Positions 51,315 to 61,197 are shown, counted from the stretch's first letter. The stretch is 64,000 nucleotides of DNA from GCA-2733415 sp049614485 (GCA_049614485.1 JBMZDR010000009.1:1-64000), one strand, 5' to 3'. Program-made: numbers and translations. Notes: generated by a model from the letters alone, not told the origin.

Positions 51315-53048
51315 TTAAAAATCGAATTTATACGTTAATCCTCCTAAAACTTGTAATTTCTGAACAGGATAGGTTTGCCACTTTTGATATCCTTGACTAG
51401 CAATGTTATTAGCGTTTAAAAACGCCGTAAACCTATTAGTTATTTGGTAACCAATATGTGCATTTGCATCAAAATATCCGTCTAGTGTTACCGTTTCTGG
51501 AGTGATCAAGATAGTAGATGTTCGTAATTCATCTTTACGTTCACCAACATAAAATAAATTTATACCTCCATACAATTTATCTGTAAATTTAAAATCTCCA
51601 AATACAGATGCTGTAAATTCAGGTAAGTTTAAAACCGAATCAATGTTATCTGTACTATAGTTTGAATACGTTGCACTAACTCCTAAAAAATAGTTTTTAG
51701 ACACTTGCGTACTAACTTTACCTGAAAATTGTAATGTATTAACATCATCATACACAACACCAAACGTATTGGCTTTATCAAAGTTTTCTGTCACTAAATC
51801 TACATCATTGACAGGGTTCATTGTAAACATTGCTTTATTTTGTTCATTTAAATACCCTCCTTTTACACTATAAGTCATCTTACTTGATAACTTTCCTTTA
51901 AACCCTAAATAAATATCAAACTGATTATGAGTAGGTGCTATGCCCAATAGTGGTGCTACATATTTATTTTCTTGTGAAAACTGCTCATAAGAATTTTGAT
52001 ACAAACCTCCCTCTACCCCACCAAAAGCAATAACGGTATCCTCAATTATGTTATATGATGCTGATATCTTGGGGTACATATAAAGTTCTGTGTCACCATG
52101 TTCATTATCTAAACTCACCATAGCTTCAACACCCAAATTTACAACCAAATTATCTTGTAAATATTGATAACTTGGATGCACCCCAGCGTTTAAAAATGAA
52201 TATTTAACCCCTGGCGTTATAGCATCAAATTCTCCTCCAACATAATCTAAAGTCGTATTTAAGTTAATTAGATAATCAACTATTTCAAATTCAAACTTTG
52301 GAGTGATTAAAATTCTATTTTCTGAAGCATCGTAGGTATCCCAAAATCGTCTGTACTTTACTTGTCCGCCTTTAAAAAGTGACTTTTCAATTTCTATATT
52401 TCCTTCTATCCCAGCTGTGAAATAAGTATGTGATGCATCTATATTTGTGCGCTGTAGATCTGTTAATTCATAAGATGTGCCATACCAATTGTATTGTTGG
52501 TGCTTAAACACACCTTCTATTTGATATGATAACTCATGTTCTCTTTTAGAATATATTAAATTTAAACCGGTATCATAAAACTTATCATCTAACTGCACGT
52601 CTTTAATTTCACCCTGAGATGAATGATGGTTTAACCCTACGGTGAAATTATCCGATCTATTCAAAGGTATTGTTGCATAAAACTCTGCTAGAACATTTAA
52701 ATAATTACCTACAGCTAAAGAGGCAAAGTTATTATAAAGTTTTTTAGGTGCTTGCTTATCAACAGCAGCTGCTTTTCCTTTTGATGGTGTAAATGTAGAT
52801 GCAACAGGAACAGAAAATATGTTATAATTCACCTTTTTTTTCTCTAACTCTACATCATCATCTGTTTCAGGAACTTCTTTTAATTTAAAAGCGTCTGAAA
52901 TTGTTGGTGTGTATGGTTTTACAACATTGATTACTTCTGTACCAATATTCTCATCTTCCTGAGCAAAAGTTACTTGTAATGGCAACAATACACCTAAAAG
53001 ATATAAACTTAACTTTATCATTGTTTGATGTGTGTTGGTTTCTTTCAT
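51315..53048 (-). CDS. Outer-membrane beta-barrel protein, TonB-receptor-like
   Basis: I start at MKETNTHQTMIKL (53048), one base after the upstream stop, for 577 residues; the longer frame to 53072 lies inside the upstream gene. A signal peptide ends near TFAQ. The mature N terminus is EVINVVKPYTPTISDAFKLKE, with no plug domain, then a low-complexity linker. The rest is a barrel of alternating strands (LAVGNYLNVLAEFYATIPLN, TVGLNHHSS, YSLNAGVHPSYQYL and others) ending in the aromatic LGGLTYKFDF. It is annotated in relatives as TonB-dependent receptor but lacks the plug. It is cotranscribed with a large TPR protein. Confidence 0.78.
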   Translation of the reverse strand: MKETNTHQTMIKLSLYLLGVLLPLQVTFAQEDENIGTEVINVVKPYTPTISDAFKLKEVPETDDDVELEKKKVNYNIFSVPVASTFTPSKGKAAAVDKQAPKKLYNNFASLAVGNYLNVLAEFYATIPLNRSDNFTVGLNHHSSQGEIKDVQLDDKFYDTGLNLIYSKREHELSYQIEGVFKHQQYNWYGTSYELTDLQRTNIDASHTYFTAGIEGNIEIEKSLFKGGQVKYRRFWDTYDASENRILITPKFEFEIVDYLINLNTTLDYVGGEFDAITPGVKYSFLNAGVHPSYQYLQDNLVVNLGVEAMVSLDNEHGDTELYMYPKISASYNIIEDTVIAFGGVEGGLYQNSYEQFSQENKYVAPLLGIAPTHNQFDIYLGFKGKLSSKMTYSVKGGYLNEQNKAMFTMNPVNDVDLVTENFDKANTFGVVYDDVNTLQFSGKVSTQVSKNYFLGVSATYSNYSTDNIDSVLNLPEFTASVFGDFKFTDKLYGGINLFYVGERKDELRTSTILITPETVTLDGYFDANAHIGYQITNRFTAFLNANNIASQGYQKWQTYPVQKLQVLGGLTYKFDF

Positions 53049-53049
53049 A

Positions 53050-56000
53050 TTACTTACCATCTTGAATATCATTGTCCGCTGGGGTTATATTAATTGATGA
53101 ATTACGTTTTGCTTCTTCTTCTTTTATTCGTTGCAATTCGGCACTTGCATTTGCAACAACATCTTCATAAACTGAAAAATTCTCTATGACTTTTTCTAAA
53201 ATATAGGTGGCCTGATAAGAGTCTTCTAGTTCATAAAAATTTTTAGCCATCAAAACCAATCCTTTAGCTGCATAATATTTATGTCCTGAATAATTTTTAG
53301 TTAGCTCTTGAATCTTCTTATTTGACAATTCATAATCCGAAGCTGCATTAGAAAAATAAGCGTCGTAAAATAAAGCCTCTGCAGCTAAAGGTCCTTTTGC
53401 AATTTTCTGAACCTCAGCATAGGCTATTCTAGCTTGTTTGTCATGTCCTGTTTTAATTGCCGATCTTGCTATAATAACTTGAGCGTCACTTTTTATAGCG
53501 TCTTCTGTTTTGGGGTTTTGCAGTATTTTTTCTGCATAAACAACAGCTTCCGCGTATTGTTTTATTTGGAAGTTTGCCTTCATTAAGTTGGATTGCGCAA
53601 ATAAAATATTCTGTGGAAAATCTGCTTCAACTTCTAAGCGTCTTAAAATTGGTCTAACAGTTTCCCAATTTGATTGTTCTAAGTATACTTCTGACAATCT
53701 CACTAAAGCCTGCTCAGTAAACTCGTTACGTTCTTTTTCAATGACATACTGGTAATGGGAAACCGTTTGTAGTTTTTCATTATTTTTAAAATACAATTGT
53801 CCTAAATAAAAATGAGCTTGAGTAGCGTGAAGTCCACTTGAAAATTGCGCTAAATACCCGTTAAAACCTGTAATAGCCTTATTTACATTATTTTGTAAGT
53901 ACTGTTTTTCAGCTGCTTCATATGTTGCATGATCTAGGTCAGCGTCAGTCACATCAACAAAATCTAATGTTCGCACCCACGACACATACTCATCTACTCT
54001 ATCCAAATCTACATAAATTAACCTGGCTGTGGCAACTGCTTGATTTGCTTCTTCTGAGTTTGGATATCCAGAAGCTACCTGTTTAAACTTATTTAATGCT
54101 TGTTCATTAGAATCATTATTATAATGAACGAGGCCTTGCTTTAACATCGATTTTGAAACATATGAACTCTTTGGATAATCATAATTTAATGCATCATAAG
54201 TTTTTAACGCTGCCTCTGTATTATTTACCAAAACATAGGTGTCACCTAGCTCATATAACGCATCATCTCTGTATTGTGACGATGGAAAATCATTTAAAAA
54301 CAATTTCAAATCATCTATTTTTTCTTGTGACTTCCCAACAAATCCATAAGAAATCGCTTTTTGAAAATGGGCATAGTCAGCATCTATACCGTTCATTCTT
54401 TTAGCCTCATTGTAAACCTCCATAGCTTTCCAATAATCCATAGTTACAAAATAACTATCTCCTAAACGTAAATAAGCATCATTTAACCGTAACCGATCAT
54501 GTTGTTTCGCTTCAATAAATGCTTTAAAATGTGTAATTGCTTGAATGTATTCTTTTTGTTTAAAATAGGCATATCCAAGTTGATAGTTCAGGTTTTTAGC
54601 TTCTGAAAATACTGATAGACTATCTTGCGTTTCAAATTGCTTATAACCAATTACAGCTTCACTATAGTTTCCTAATAAATAGGCGCATTCGGCTTTCCAA
54701 TATTGTGCTCTTGCCGTAAACTTAGGCGTTCTAGGCTCATTAATAGCTTTGTTAAATAATTCTGAGGCGTTCAAAAACATCCCATCGTTAAACAACTCAA
54801 TAGCTCTATAGAATGCTACTTTTTGATAAGCTATTTTATAATTAATGCCATTTTTTTTCTCTAACAAAACTAACGCCTCATTATAATTTTTTGAAGTAAT
54901 GTATGAATCTATCAACAACTCTTCAATGTTTTCTTTTTCTGAAGAGTTTGGATACTTATTCATAAACGCTGTCAATACTTCGGGTACAGACTGGTATGAA
55001 TTTCCAATTTCATAACTCAATTTCGCATAATTTAAAAAGGCATCTTCTTGTATTCCTAAATCAAATTCCATTTCTGAAGCATTTTTAAATGCATTTAACG
55101 CCTCAGGCTTTTTATCTGTTTTTAAATAGCATTGCGCTAAATGATAGTAAGCGTTTTGAGCTACAAAATTTTCACCATCAATTATTTTATTGAATTCAGA
55201 AATTGCAGCCTCAAATTCATTTCTTTTATAGAATACATACCCTAATTGGTAATGATCTGTATTGGACCATTTTCCTTTTACGCCTTTATATTCTTTCAAA
55301 TATGACAGAGCTTTATCATAGTTTTTTAAATTAAAAAAACTCTCTCCAATTATTTTATTTAACTGAGAACGCTCATCATCATCTTGTGCTAAAGGCAATC
55401 TTTGGCTTGCTAAATCAATTGCTTTTTCAAAATCACCTAATTTAAAATTCATATCAGCCTGAAAATAAGCCATCTTCTCTTGGTATTTTTCTTGATCTTT
55501 TACTTGATCAAAATAAGTAGATGCTTCTTTATAGTCATCACCTTGATAAGCTAAAAACCCTAAATAATATTTTGCTTGAGAACCGTAAGTAGGAGAATTT
55601 TCTATTTTATTAAAATATTTTTTTGATTGCTTCTTTTGATTTGAATGAAACAGCGCGTAGCCTTTTCTAAAATAATAATCTTCTTTCTCTTTTTTACTTA
55701 AATTATTACCTTCTACTTTTTCATACCATTTTAAGGCATATGCATATTTGCTATTCCTAAAATAATAATCTCCAACATCATTAAAAGCCATATTTCTTTT
55801 GATACTTGTCGGGTAGTTTGCAACAAAATTTTCCATTAAGCCATCAGCGTTTTGCTGGTTTAACCTGATTGCACAATTCGCTATATAATAAGCACACTCG
55901 CCTTTTATTTGCTCATCTTTTGCGTCATTTTTCAGTGTTTGAAACAGCGCCTGTGAAGCCACATATTGTTCAGATGAATATAAGGACAATGCTTTTAAAT

Positions 56001-56100
56001 ACAATGCATCATCATGCGTGTAAATTTTAGTCTGTTGCGCTTTTGAAATATTAATCATCAAAAAAAACAGTAGTAAACTGGTTGTATATATTTTTCCCAT
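53050..56100 (-). CDS. Large periplasmic TPR protein
   Basis: The 1016-residue protein has a signal peptide (TTSLLLFFLMINISKAQQ) and is made of tandem TPR units along nearly its whole length, more than 20 helix pairs by eye. Examples are ALKWYEKVEGNNLSKKEKEDYYFRKGYALF, NAYYHLAQCYLKTDKKPEALNAFKNAS, NAYLRLGDSYFVTMDYWKAMEVYNEAK and HFYLGQLYFKNNEKLQTVSHYQYVIE. The last 30 residues are charged and low complexity (EEAKRNSSINITPADNDIQDGK). It lies one base before the barrel gene on the minus strand, so the two are probably one envelope unit. Scaffold for outer-membrane assembly or uptake is an inference. Confidence 0.85.
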   Translation of the reverse strand: MGKIYTTSLLLFFLMINISKAQQTKIYTHDDALYLKALSLYSSEQYVASQALFQTLKNDAKDEQIKGECAYYIANCAIRLNQQNADGLMENFVANYPTSIKRNMAFNDVGDYYFRNSKYAYALKWYEKVEGNNLSKKEKEDYYFRKGYALFHSNQKKQSKKYFNKIENSPTYGSQAKYYLGFLAYQGDDYKEASTYFDQVKDQEKYQEKMAYFQADMNFKLGDFEKAIDLASQRLPLAQDDDERSQLNKIIGESFFNLKNYDKALSYLKEYKGVKGKWSNTDHYQLGYVFYKRNEFEAAISEFNKIIDGENFVAQNAYYHLAQCYLKTDKKPEALNAFKNASEMEFDLGIQEDAFLNYAKLSYEIGNSYQSVPEVLTAFMNKYPNSSEKENIEELLIDSYITSKNYNEALVLLEKKNGINYKIAYQKVAFYRAIELFNDGMFLNASELFNKAINEPRTPKFTARAQYWKAECAYLLGNYSEAVIGYKQFETQDSLSVFSEAKNLNYQLGYAYFKQKEYIQAITHFKAFIEAKQHDRLRLNDAYLRLGDSYFVTMDYWKAMEVYNEAKRMNGIDADYAHFQKAISYGFVGKSQEKIDDLKLFLNDFPSSQYRDDALYELGDTYVLVNNTEAALKTYDALNYDYPKSSYVSKSMLKQGLVHYNNDSNEQALNKFKQVASGYPNSEEANQAVATARLIYVDLDRVDEYVSWVRTLDFVDVTDADLDHATYEAAEKQYLQNNVNKAITGFNGYLAQFSSGLHATQAHFYLGQLYFKNNEKLQTVSHYQYVIEKERNEFTEQALVRLSEVYLEQSNWETVRPILRRLEVEADFPQNILFAQSNLMKANFQIKQYAEAVVYAEKILQNPKTEDAIKSDAQVIIARSAIKTGHDKQARIAYAEVQKIAKGPLAAEALFYDAYFSNAASDYELSNKKIQELTKNYSGHKYYAAKGLVLMAKNFYELEDSYQATYILEKVIENFSVYEDVVANASAELQRIKEEEAKRNSSINITPADNDIQDGK

Positions 56101-56319
56101 AATGGTGTGTATTCAATTTAACAGCCTTTTATTGCAAAGTAAAATTACAATAAGCTACAATCTTTAACGAACAAATGTGAAGTTAATTATATAGAGTTAT
56201 CAAATAGTTTATTAACTGTTTAAGTCAGGTTGTATAGCTAGATGGTAATTAAAATGTTCTGACTTAATACTTTATTTTGTAAGTTATAGTTATTACATTT
56301 ACCATTATATTCATTTATT

Positions 56320-57006
56320 ATGCCAGACACTATTTTAGAGCTTAAAGACGCTTCAATTTTTCAAAAGGAAAACCTAGTTTTATCTGAAATTAATTTGAAA
56401 ATTCACAAAGGTGAATTCATCTATTTAATTGGAAAAACTGGTTCTGGAAAAAGTAGTTTTATGAAAACTTTATATGCCGATTTACCTCTTCAGAAAGGTG
56501 AAGGCTCTATAGTTGGCCATGATTTAACCTCATTAAAAGAAAAAGAAATACCGTTTTTAAGACGTAAACTTGGGGTTGTTTTTCAAGACTTTAAACTTTT
56601 AAGCGATAGAACAATTTCAGATAATTTAGAATTTGTTTTAAAAGCAACTGGCTGGAAAAATAAAACCGAAATTAAGGACAAAATCACAAGCGTCTTGACA
56701 AAAGTAGGTATGGAAAATAAAGGATTTAAATATCCGCATCAAATTTCTGGAGGAGAGCAACAACGTATTGCCATAGCAAGAGCACTATTAAATGATCCCG
56801 AATTAATAATAGCCGATGAACCTACTGGTAATTTAGACCCTCAAACAAGTATTGAGGTCATGGCAATTTTAAGGGAAATAAATCAAAATGGCAACACCAT
56901 TTTAATGGCAACACATGATTATGCTTTGATTTTGAAGTATCCTTCAAAAACATTAAAACTTCAAGACAATAAAATTTTTGAGGTTGTGCAAAAAAAGACT
57001 AATTAA
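56320..57006 (+). CDS. ftsE: ABC ATPase, FtsE type
   Basis: The 228-residue ATPase has Walker A GKTGSGKSS (about 37-45), Q-loop FQDFKLLSDRTISDNLEFVL (the FtsE-type pattern), signature ISGGEQQRIAIARALL and Walker B LIIADEPTGNLDP followed by the H-loop MATHDYAL. FtsE pairs with FtsX at the inner membrane to control peptidoglycan hydrolases at division. No ftsX follows here; the downstream gene is a convergent glycosyltransferase overlapping by eight bases. The related LolD and MacB families share these motifs, so ftsE is favoured by length and sequence but not proven. Confidence 0.85.
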   Translation: MPDTILELKDASIFQKENLVLSEINLKIHKGEFIYLIGKTGSGKSSFMKTLYADLPLQKGEGSIVGHDLTSLKEKEIPFLRRKLGVVFQDFKLLSDRTISDNLEFVLKATGWKNKTEIKDKITSVLTKVGMENKGFKYPHQISGGEQQRIAIARALLNDPELIIADEPTGNLDPQTSIEVMAILREINQNGNTILMATHDYALILKYPSKTLKLQDNKIFEVVQKKTN

Positions 57007-58099
57007 TCTTGGCGCCCTTCAACCCTAAAATGCTAAAGAAAAAGCTAAATAATATTATTTGAATACTTAAACATGACGAAACCAATGCTATAAAGACTAC
57101 GGGTTTATTTTCTAGGCCAAGTGTTTTAAAATTAATATTTACCATGATGCACAGCACGCTAAATACCATTAATAACAGTCCAAAAACTAACCCTCTTTCT
57201 AAAGTAAATTTTTCAAAAATAGATTGGTAATTTTTTGATTGTGGTATTAAGCCATGATTGGTAGCATATATTTTGGTAAGTGCATAAAACAATACAAACT
57301 GAAAACCTCCTAAAATTAAGGCTGACGAAAGGCCGTAAAATACCTCTATAGGGCTTTCATAACTTATAAAAGTTAATAAAAACATTAATACAACACCTAG
57401 GAACCCAAATAATACTCCCGGATAAAAGAATAGCCACTTTGGGCTATACAAAAGTAAAAAACGTAAATGCCGCCATCCATCAGGCCAAGTTTGTAAATGC
57501 GCTGCTCTTGATCTTCCGCTAGGAAATACCTTTGTTGGAACTTCTATGATTTCTAAATCATTTAATTTTGCTTTTACTATCATCTCCGAAGCAAACTCCA
57601 TACCTGTTGTTGCTAAATTCATTGTATTAAAAGCTGATTTTGTCACCCCTCTTAGGCCGCAATGAAAATCACCTATATTTGTTTTAAAAAACAAATTACC
57701 TAAACCTGTCAAAACTGGGTTTCCAACATACCTATGCATAAATGGCATATCTTGCTTATTCAAGCCTCCTTTAAAACGGTTCCCCACAACTAAATCATAC
57801 CCCTTTACTAAATTGTCATAAAAGAGTTCTAGATTTTCTAAATCATGACTATCATCAGAATCTCCTACAATTATATATTCAGATTGTGCAGCTTTAATCC
57901 CACCTCTAATAGCACTACCATACCCCTTTAAAGGAACATTTACTAGTACTGCATTATTAGTAATTGCTATTTTTTGAGATCCGTCTGTACTACCATTATC
58001 TGCAACTATAACTTCTCCTAAAAGGTTATGTTTTTTTAAAAAGTACTGTGCTTTTCTAATACAGGACGCTAATGTTTCTGCCTCATTTAAACAAGGCAT
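56999..58099 (-). CDS. Membrane glycosyltransferase, GT2 family, non-standard start
   Basis: The 366-residue protein has the GT2 motifs VIVADNGSTDGSQ (about 29-41), VGDSDDSHDLENL (about 77-89) and GLRGVTKSAF. It has at least three membrane segments after residue 220. The first ATG (58099) begins at MPCLNEAETL, in the middle of the first beta strand. In frame upstream the codons give LKSSIQLSIV before this, back to a stop at 58150, with no ATG, GTG or TTG; an ATT at 58133-58135 overlaps the stop of the previous gene. The real start is therefore probably non-canonical. Its 3' end overlaps ftsE by eight bases. Product likely builds a lipid-linked sugar. Confidence 0.85.
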   Translation of the reverse strand: MPCLNEAETLASCIRKAQYFLKKHNLLGEVIVADNGSTDGSQKIAITNNAVLVNVPLKGYGSAIRGGIKAAQSEYIIVGDSDDSHDLENLELFYDNLVKGYDLVVGNRFKGGLNKQDMPFMHRYVGNPVLTGLGNLFFKTNIGDFHCGLRGVTKSAFNTMNLATTGMEFASEMIVKAKLNDLEIIEVPTKVFPSGRSRAAHLQTWPDGWRHLRFLLLYSPKWLFFYPGVLFGFLGVVLMFLLTFISYESPIEVFYGLSSALILGGFQFVLFYALTKIYATNHGLIPQSKNYQSIFEKFTLERGLVFGLLLMVFSVLCIMVNINFKTLGLENKPVVFIALVSSCLSIQIILFSFFFSILGLKGAKIN

Positions 58100-58130
58100 T
58101 ACTATTGATAATTGTATGGATGACTTTAAG

Positions 58131-59426
58131 TTAATCTGCTTTTTTATTTAATAAATTCACTCCCAAAAATAGTAAGAAAATTGGTATCCAGTTCGTATAA
58201 AAGAAATATCTTATAATACTGTGAACTGTTACACTTACTAATGCTTTATTTGTTAATATTATTAGCAGCAAAAAGGCAGCAAAAAGTGGTAATTTGTTAT
58301 TATACACAACATAGTTATTTAATAAAAAGACTACACTCATTATAAATACTACAGCTATAGTTACCCCGCCTATTCCTTGTTTAAAACTTTGAAATGCCAA
58401 TGACAACCATTTAATAAAATTATGAGAGATCAAATCAAAAAACAATTGTTTATGAACTCTTTCTGTGTCTAGGTAAGCCTTTATTGCATCTTGATGTTGC
58501 TGCTCAAAATACCTCACTGCCACTTGCTGTACAGTTTGATTGCAAATAGTTGGGTATTCATAATGAAAGAATATATAATTATAATCTATTGGCTCTTTAA
58601 AGTACTTATGATCCTTATATCCTATTTTTTTTACTCTAAACTCCTTGTGGATAAGGTTAAAAATTATTTTTGCCTCTTCAGTTTCCACATATTGCACATC
58701 AGACTCATCGGACACAAACATTAATGAGCTCACTAGTGTAGTCCACGTAAACGGTGTTGTGAAAAATTGCTTTTGCACTACCTTATGGTAAGATATATCT
58801 ATTAAAAATGTAGCTAAAGGAATTGAAAGCACAACAATTATTGATTTCCAATTTACCTTGCTTTCCTTAAGCTGTAGAGCCAGTTCCATTAACAAAAATA
58901 ATGGTATCATAAATTTAAACTGTCCCCTAATAGTTATTAACAAGACGGAAATTATTACTACAAAAACATACCATCTTAATTGTCTTTGTACATACACAAA
59001 ATAACATGCTATGATTAACAACAAGAAAAGTGAATAACTTAAACCCTCAGTACTAACATTATTGACAATCAATAAATTATAGTCAAAAACAGGATAAAAC
59101 AATAACAGTAACAATAGGATTAATTGATATTGTTTTAATTTAAACTTTATTAAAAAACAACTCAAAAAGAGATACACTGAAGTAATGACAGCAAGAAATT
59201 GAACAGCTACTGCGAATACAGGGTAGTTTTCACCAAATAGCATTTCCAAGGTTCTTAAAAAAAATGGATATCCTGCAGACACATATGGCCACATGCCAAA
59301 ATAAGCTCTTGAATCAGATGAAACTATAAAACCTGTAAAGCATACAAATAGTAATGATACAATTGATAAACCTATAAATGTATAGAAAACTCCTTTTTGC
59401 AATTTAGCAGTATTTGACCCCATCAT
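58131..59426 (-). CDS. Multi-pass membrane protein, possible GT-C type
   Basis: The 431-residue protein has about 10 membrane segments with a large loop (about residues 215-325) that includes HYEYPTICNQTVQQVAVRYFEQQHQ. The N-terminal segment is followed by SSDSRAYFGMWPYVSAGYPFFLRTLEML, an acidic loop in the position of the catalytic Asp of GT-C glycosyltransferases, but no standard motif is certain. The ATG (59426) overlaps the upstream stop as ATGA, so it is translationally coupled to the 2OG oxygenase gene. A role in adding a lipid-linked sugar to a surface glycan is inferred from its neighbours. Confidence 0.7.
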   Translation of the reverse strand: MMGSNTAKLQKGVFYTFIGLSIVSLLFVCFTGFIVSSDSRAYFGMWPYVSAGYPFFLRTLEMLFGENYPVFAVAVQFLAVITSVYLFLSCFLIKFKLKQYQLILLLLLLFYPVFDYNLLIVNNVSTEGLSYSLFLLLIIACYFVYVQRQLRWYVFVVIISVLLITIRGQFKFMIPLFLLMELALQLKESKVNWKSIIVVLSIPLATFLIDISYHKVVQKQFFTTPFTWTTLVSSLMFVSDESDVQYVETEEAKIIFNLIHKEFRVKKIGYKDHKYFKEPIDYNYIFFHYEYPTICNQTVQQVAVRYFEQQHQDAIKAYLDTERVHKQLFFDLISHNFIKWLSLAFQSFKQGIGGVTIAVVFIMSVVFLLNNYVVYNNKLPLFAAFLLLIILTNKALVSVTVHSIIRYFFYTNWIPIFLLFLGVNLLNKKAD

Positions 59427-60238
59427 TTTTTATAAATATGTGGATTTTTACGAATACCTTTTTTAAATAGCTTTCTAATTCCCATACGTAAATTACTATC
59501 TGCGTTTAAAATTGCTGTTCTTAATTTTTGGTTTGGCCGACCTTTAAATGTTGTTACATGAAACTCTTTATGTTTTTCTAAAGGCTGTGCTGAAAAATAA
59601 TAATTTGAAATACATTTTCGAGCCCTATCTACTTTCACTTCATTTACAGAATGCCATGACGTATCATGGGTAGACATGACCACTAACCTATTGCATTTAC
59701 TTAATATTTCAATTGAATTTCCTTTAACACCCTCAGGCCACAACTCTAAATTACCCCCATACTCTAATTTCCAGTCTGGTGTAATATAAAACAATAAATT
59801 TAATACCCGCCATCTGGAGCGTTCAGCATCGTGTGAATTATCTAGGTGTGGGTTTAAGAAACATCCTTTATTCATTAAAGATATACCACCTGCGTATAAA
59901 TTATCATCAGCTTCTATTGCCTCTTCTATTGAACACACTTCTTCTATCAACTTTACTATTCTTTTATCCTGAAAAGCAAATAATAATTCTTCTAATAGTG
60001 GATTATGGCTGTTCATTTGAGCAGACACATATTTATTTTGCTTCAAGCTTTTCTTTAAATAAAGCGCATCAGAAGCAGGGAAAACTGTATTCGCTTTTTC
60101 AATTATCGCTTTGGGCAATACATCATCTATATAAAAATATGAAATAGCAGAATTAGAGGCATTATAAAATTCAGATAACTGATTTTTATTTGTTGTTAAC
60201 TTTTTAAGTATACTATCTGCTAGTTGTTTTCTTTGCAT
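59423..60238 (-). CDS. 2-oxoglutarate/Fe(II) oxygenase (prolyl-4-hydroxylase fold)
   Basis: The 271-residue protein has the double-stranded beta-helix motifs of the Fe(II)/2OG superfamily. NPHLDNSHD holds His131 and Asp133 as iron ligands, STHDTSWHSVNEVKVDRARK contains the distal His196, and an Arg about ten residues on (205 or 207) would bind 2-oxoglutarate. The segment GGNLELWPEG is also typical of P4H-like proteins. It heads a three-gene minus-strand operon with two membrane proteins of the glycan locus, so it may hydroxylate a sugar, lipid or peptide. Substrate unknown. Start at MQRKQL is the only ATG in place. Confidence 0.85.
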   Translation of the reverse strand: MQRKQLADSILKKLTTNKNQLSEFYNASNSAISYFYIDDVLPKAIIEKANTVFPASDALYLKKSLKQNKYVSAQMNSHNPLLEELLFAFQDKRIVKLIEEVCSIEEAIEADDNLYAGGISLMNKGCFLNPHLDNSHDAERSRWRVLNLLFYITPDWKLEYGGNLELWPEGVKGNSIEILSKCNRLVVMSTHDTSWHSVNEVKVDRARKCISNYYFSAQPLEKHKEFHVTTFKGRPNQKLRTAILNADSNLRMGIRKLFKKGIRKNPHIYKK

Positions 60239-60303
60239 TTTCCTTTAAAAAAGTATGTTGTAAACAAAAATAGTCATAAAATTGTAATCAAGTTTAGCTT
60301 TTG

Positions 60304-61197
60304 ATGATTTCTATTTTAATACCCACATATAACTACGATGTTTTACAGCTTGTAAGTACAATTAATAAACAAGCAAAAGAAATTAATGGTAAATATGAAA
60401 TCATAATTTGTGACGACTGCTCTTCTACAAATTATGATTATGTCTATAATCAATTCAACAAAGAAGTTTGCATTAAAGTTATCAAGTCTAAAAAAAATAA
60501 TGGCCTTGCTATTACACGAAATATTTTAGCACAAAGCGCAGAGTACGACTGGTTATTATTTTTAGACGCAGATGTAATTCCTAAAGAAGAAAACTTTCTT
60601 AAAAAATACTACTCAGAAATTTCATTAAACACCTCTATTGTTTATGGTGGCTTAGAGTACCTCAACACACAATCTAATTTCTCACTACGTTATAAAATAG
60701 GCGTAAAAAGAGAAGCTATTGAGGCTAAAACAAGATCATCTAATAACAACTCGGCAATTCACTTCTCTAACATTGTAATTTCTAAAAAAGTATTTAACAC
60801 AATTAAATTTGATGAAAGTATTACGAATTACGGACATGAGGACACCTTATTCCATTATCAAATTCAAAAACAAAACTACCCTATTAAACATATAAACAAT
60901 GCTGTATATCATTTAGGCATTTACGCTAATGTCATCTTTATACGTAAAATGAGAGAAAGCGTTACAACTTTGTACACATTAGACAAACAAGAAAAAATAC
61001 CAAAAAACTACACTAAACTACAACGTACGTATCTCACTCTTAAGAAATATAAGGCACAAAACTGTTTTCTTAAAATTTCAAATGTTTTTCTAACACTAAT
61101 CATTAAAAATTTAGAATCTAAAAAACCTTCTTTATTTTTATTTGATATTTTTAAGTTAAATTACTTTTGCCACTTAAAGTTAGAAGGTAATGCCTAA
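60304..61197 (+). CDS. Glycosyltransferase, GT2 family
   Basis: I start at the ATG of MISILIPTYNYDVLQLV (60304); a TTG three bases earlier is in frame. The 297-residue protein has the GT-A nucleotide-sugar motifs IIICDDCSSTNYDY and NNGLAITRNILAQSA, then LLFLDADVIPKEE with the Asp-Ala-Asp metal site. ITNYGHEDTLFHYQIQ is the acceptor-side acidic motif. There are no membrane segments. It overlaps the next GT gene by eight bases. It is one of four GT2 enzymes in the locus and probably adds one residue to a surface polysaccharide. Confidence 0.9.
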   Translation: MISILIPTYNYDVLQLVSTINKQAKEINGKYEIIICDDCSSTNYDYVYNQFNKEVCIKVIKSKKNNGLAITRNILAQSAEYDWLLFLDADVIPKEENFLKKYYSEISLNTSIVYGGLEYLNTQSNFSLRYKIGVKREAIEAKTRSSNNNSAIHFSNIVISKKVFNTIKFDESITNYGHEDTLFHYQIQKQNYPIKHINNAVYHLGIYANVIFIRKMRESVTTLYTLDKQEKIPKNYTKLQRTYLTLKKYKAQNCFLKISNVFLTLIIKNLESKKPSLFLFDIFKLNYFCHLKLEGNA

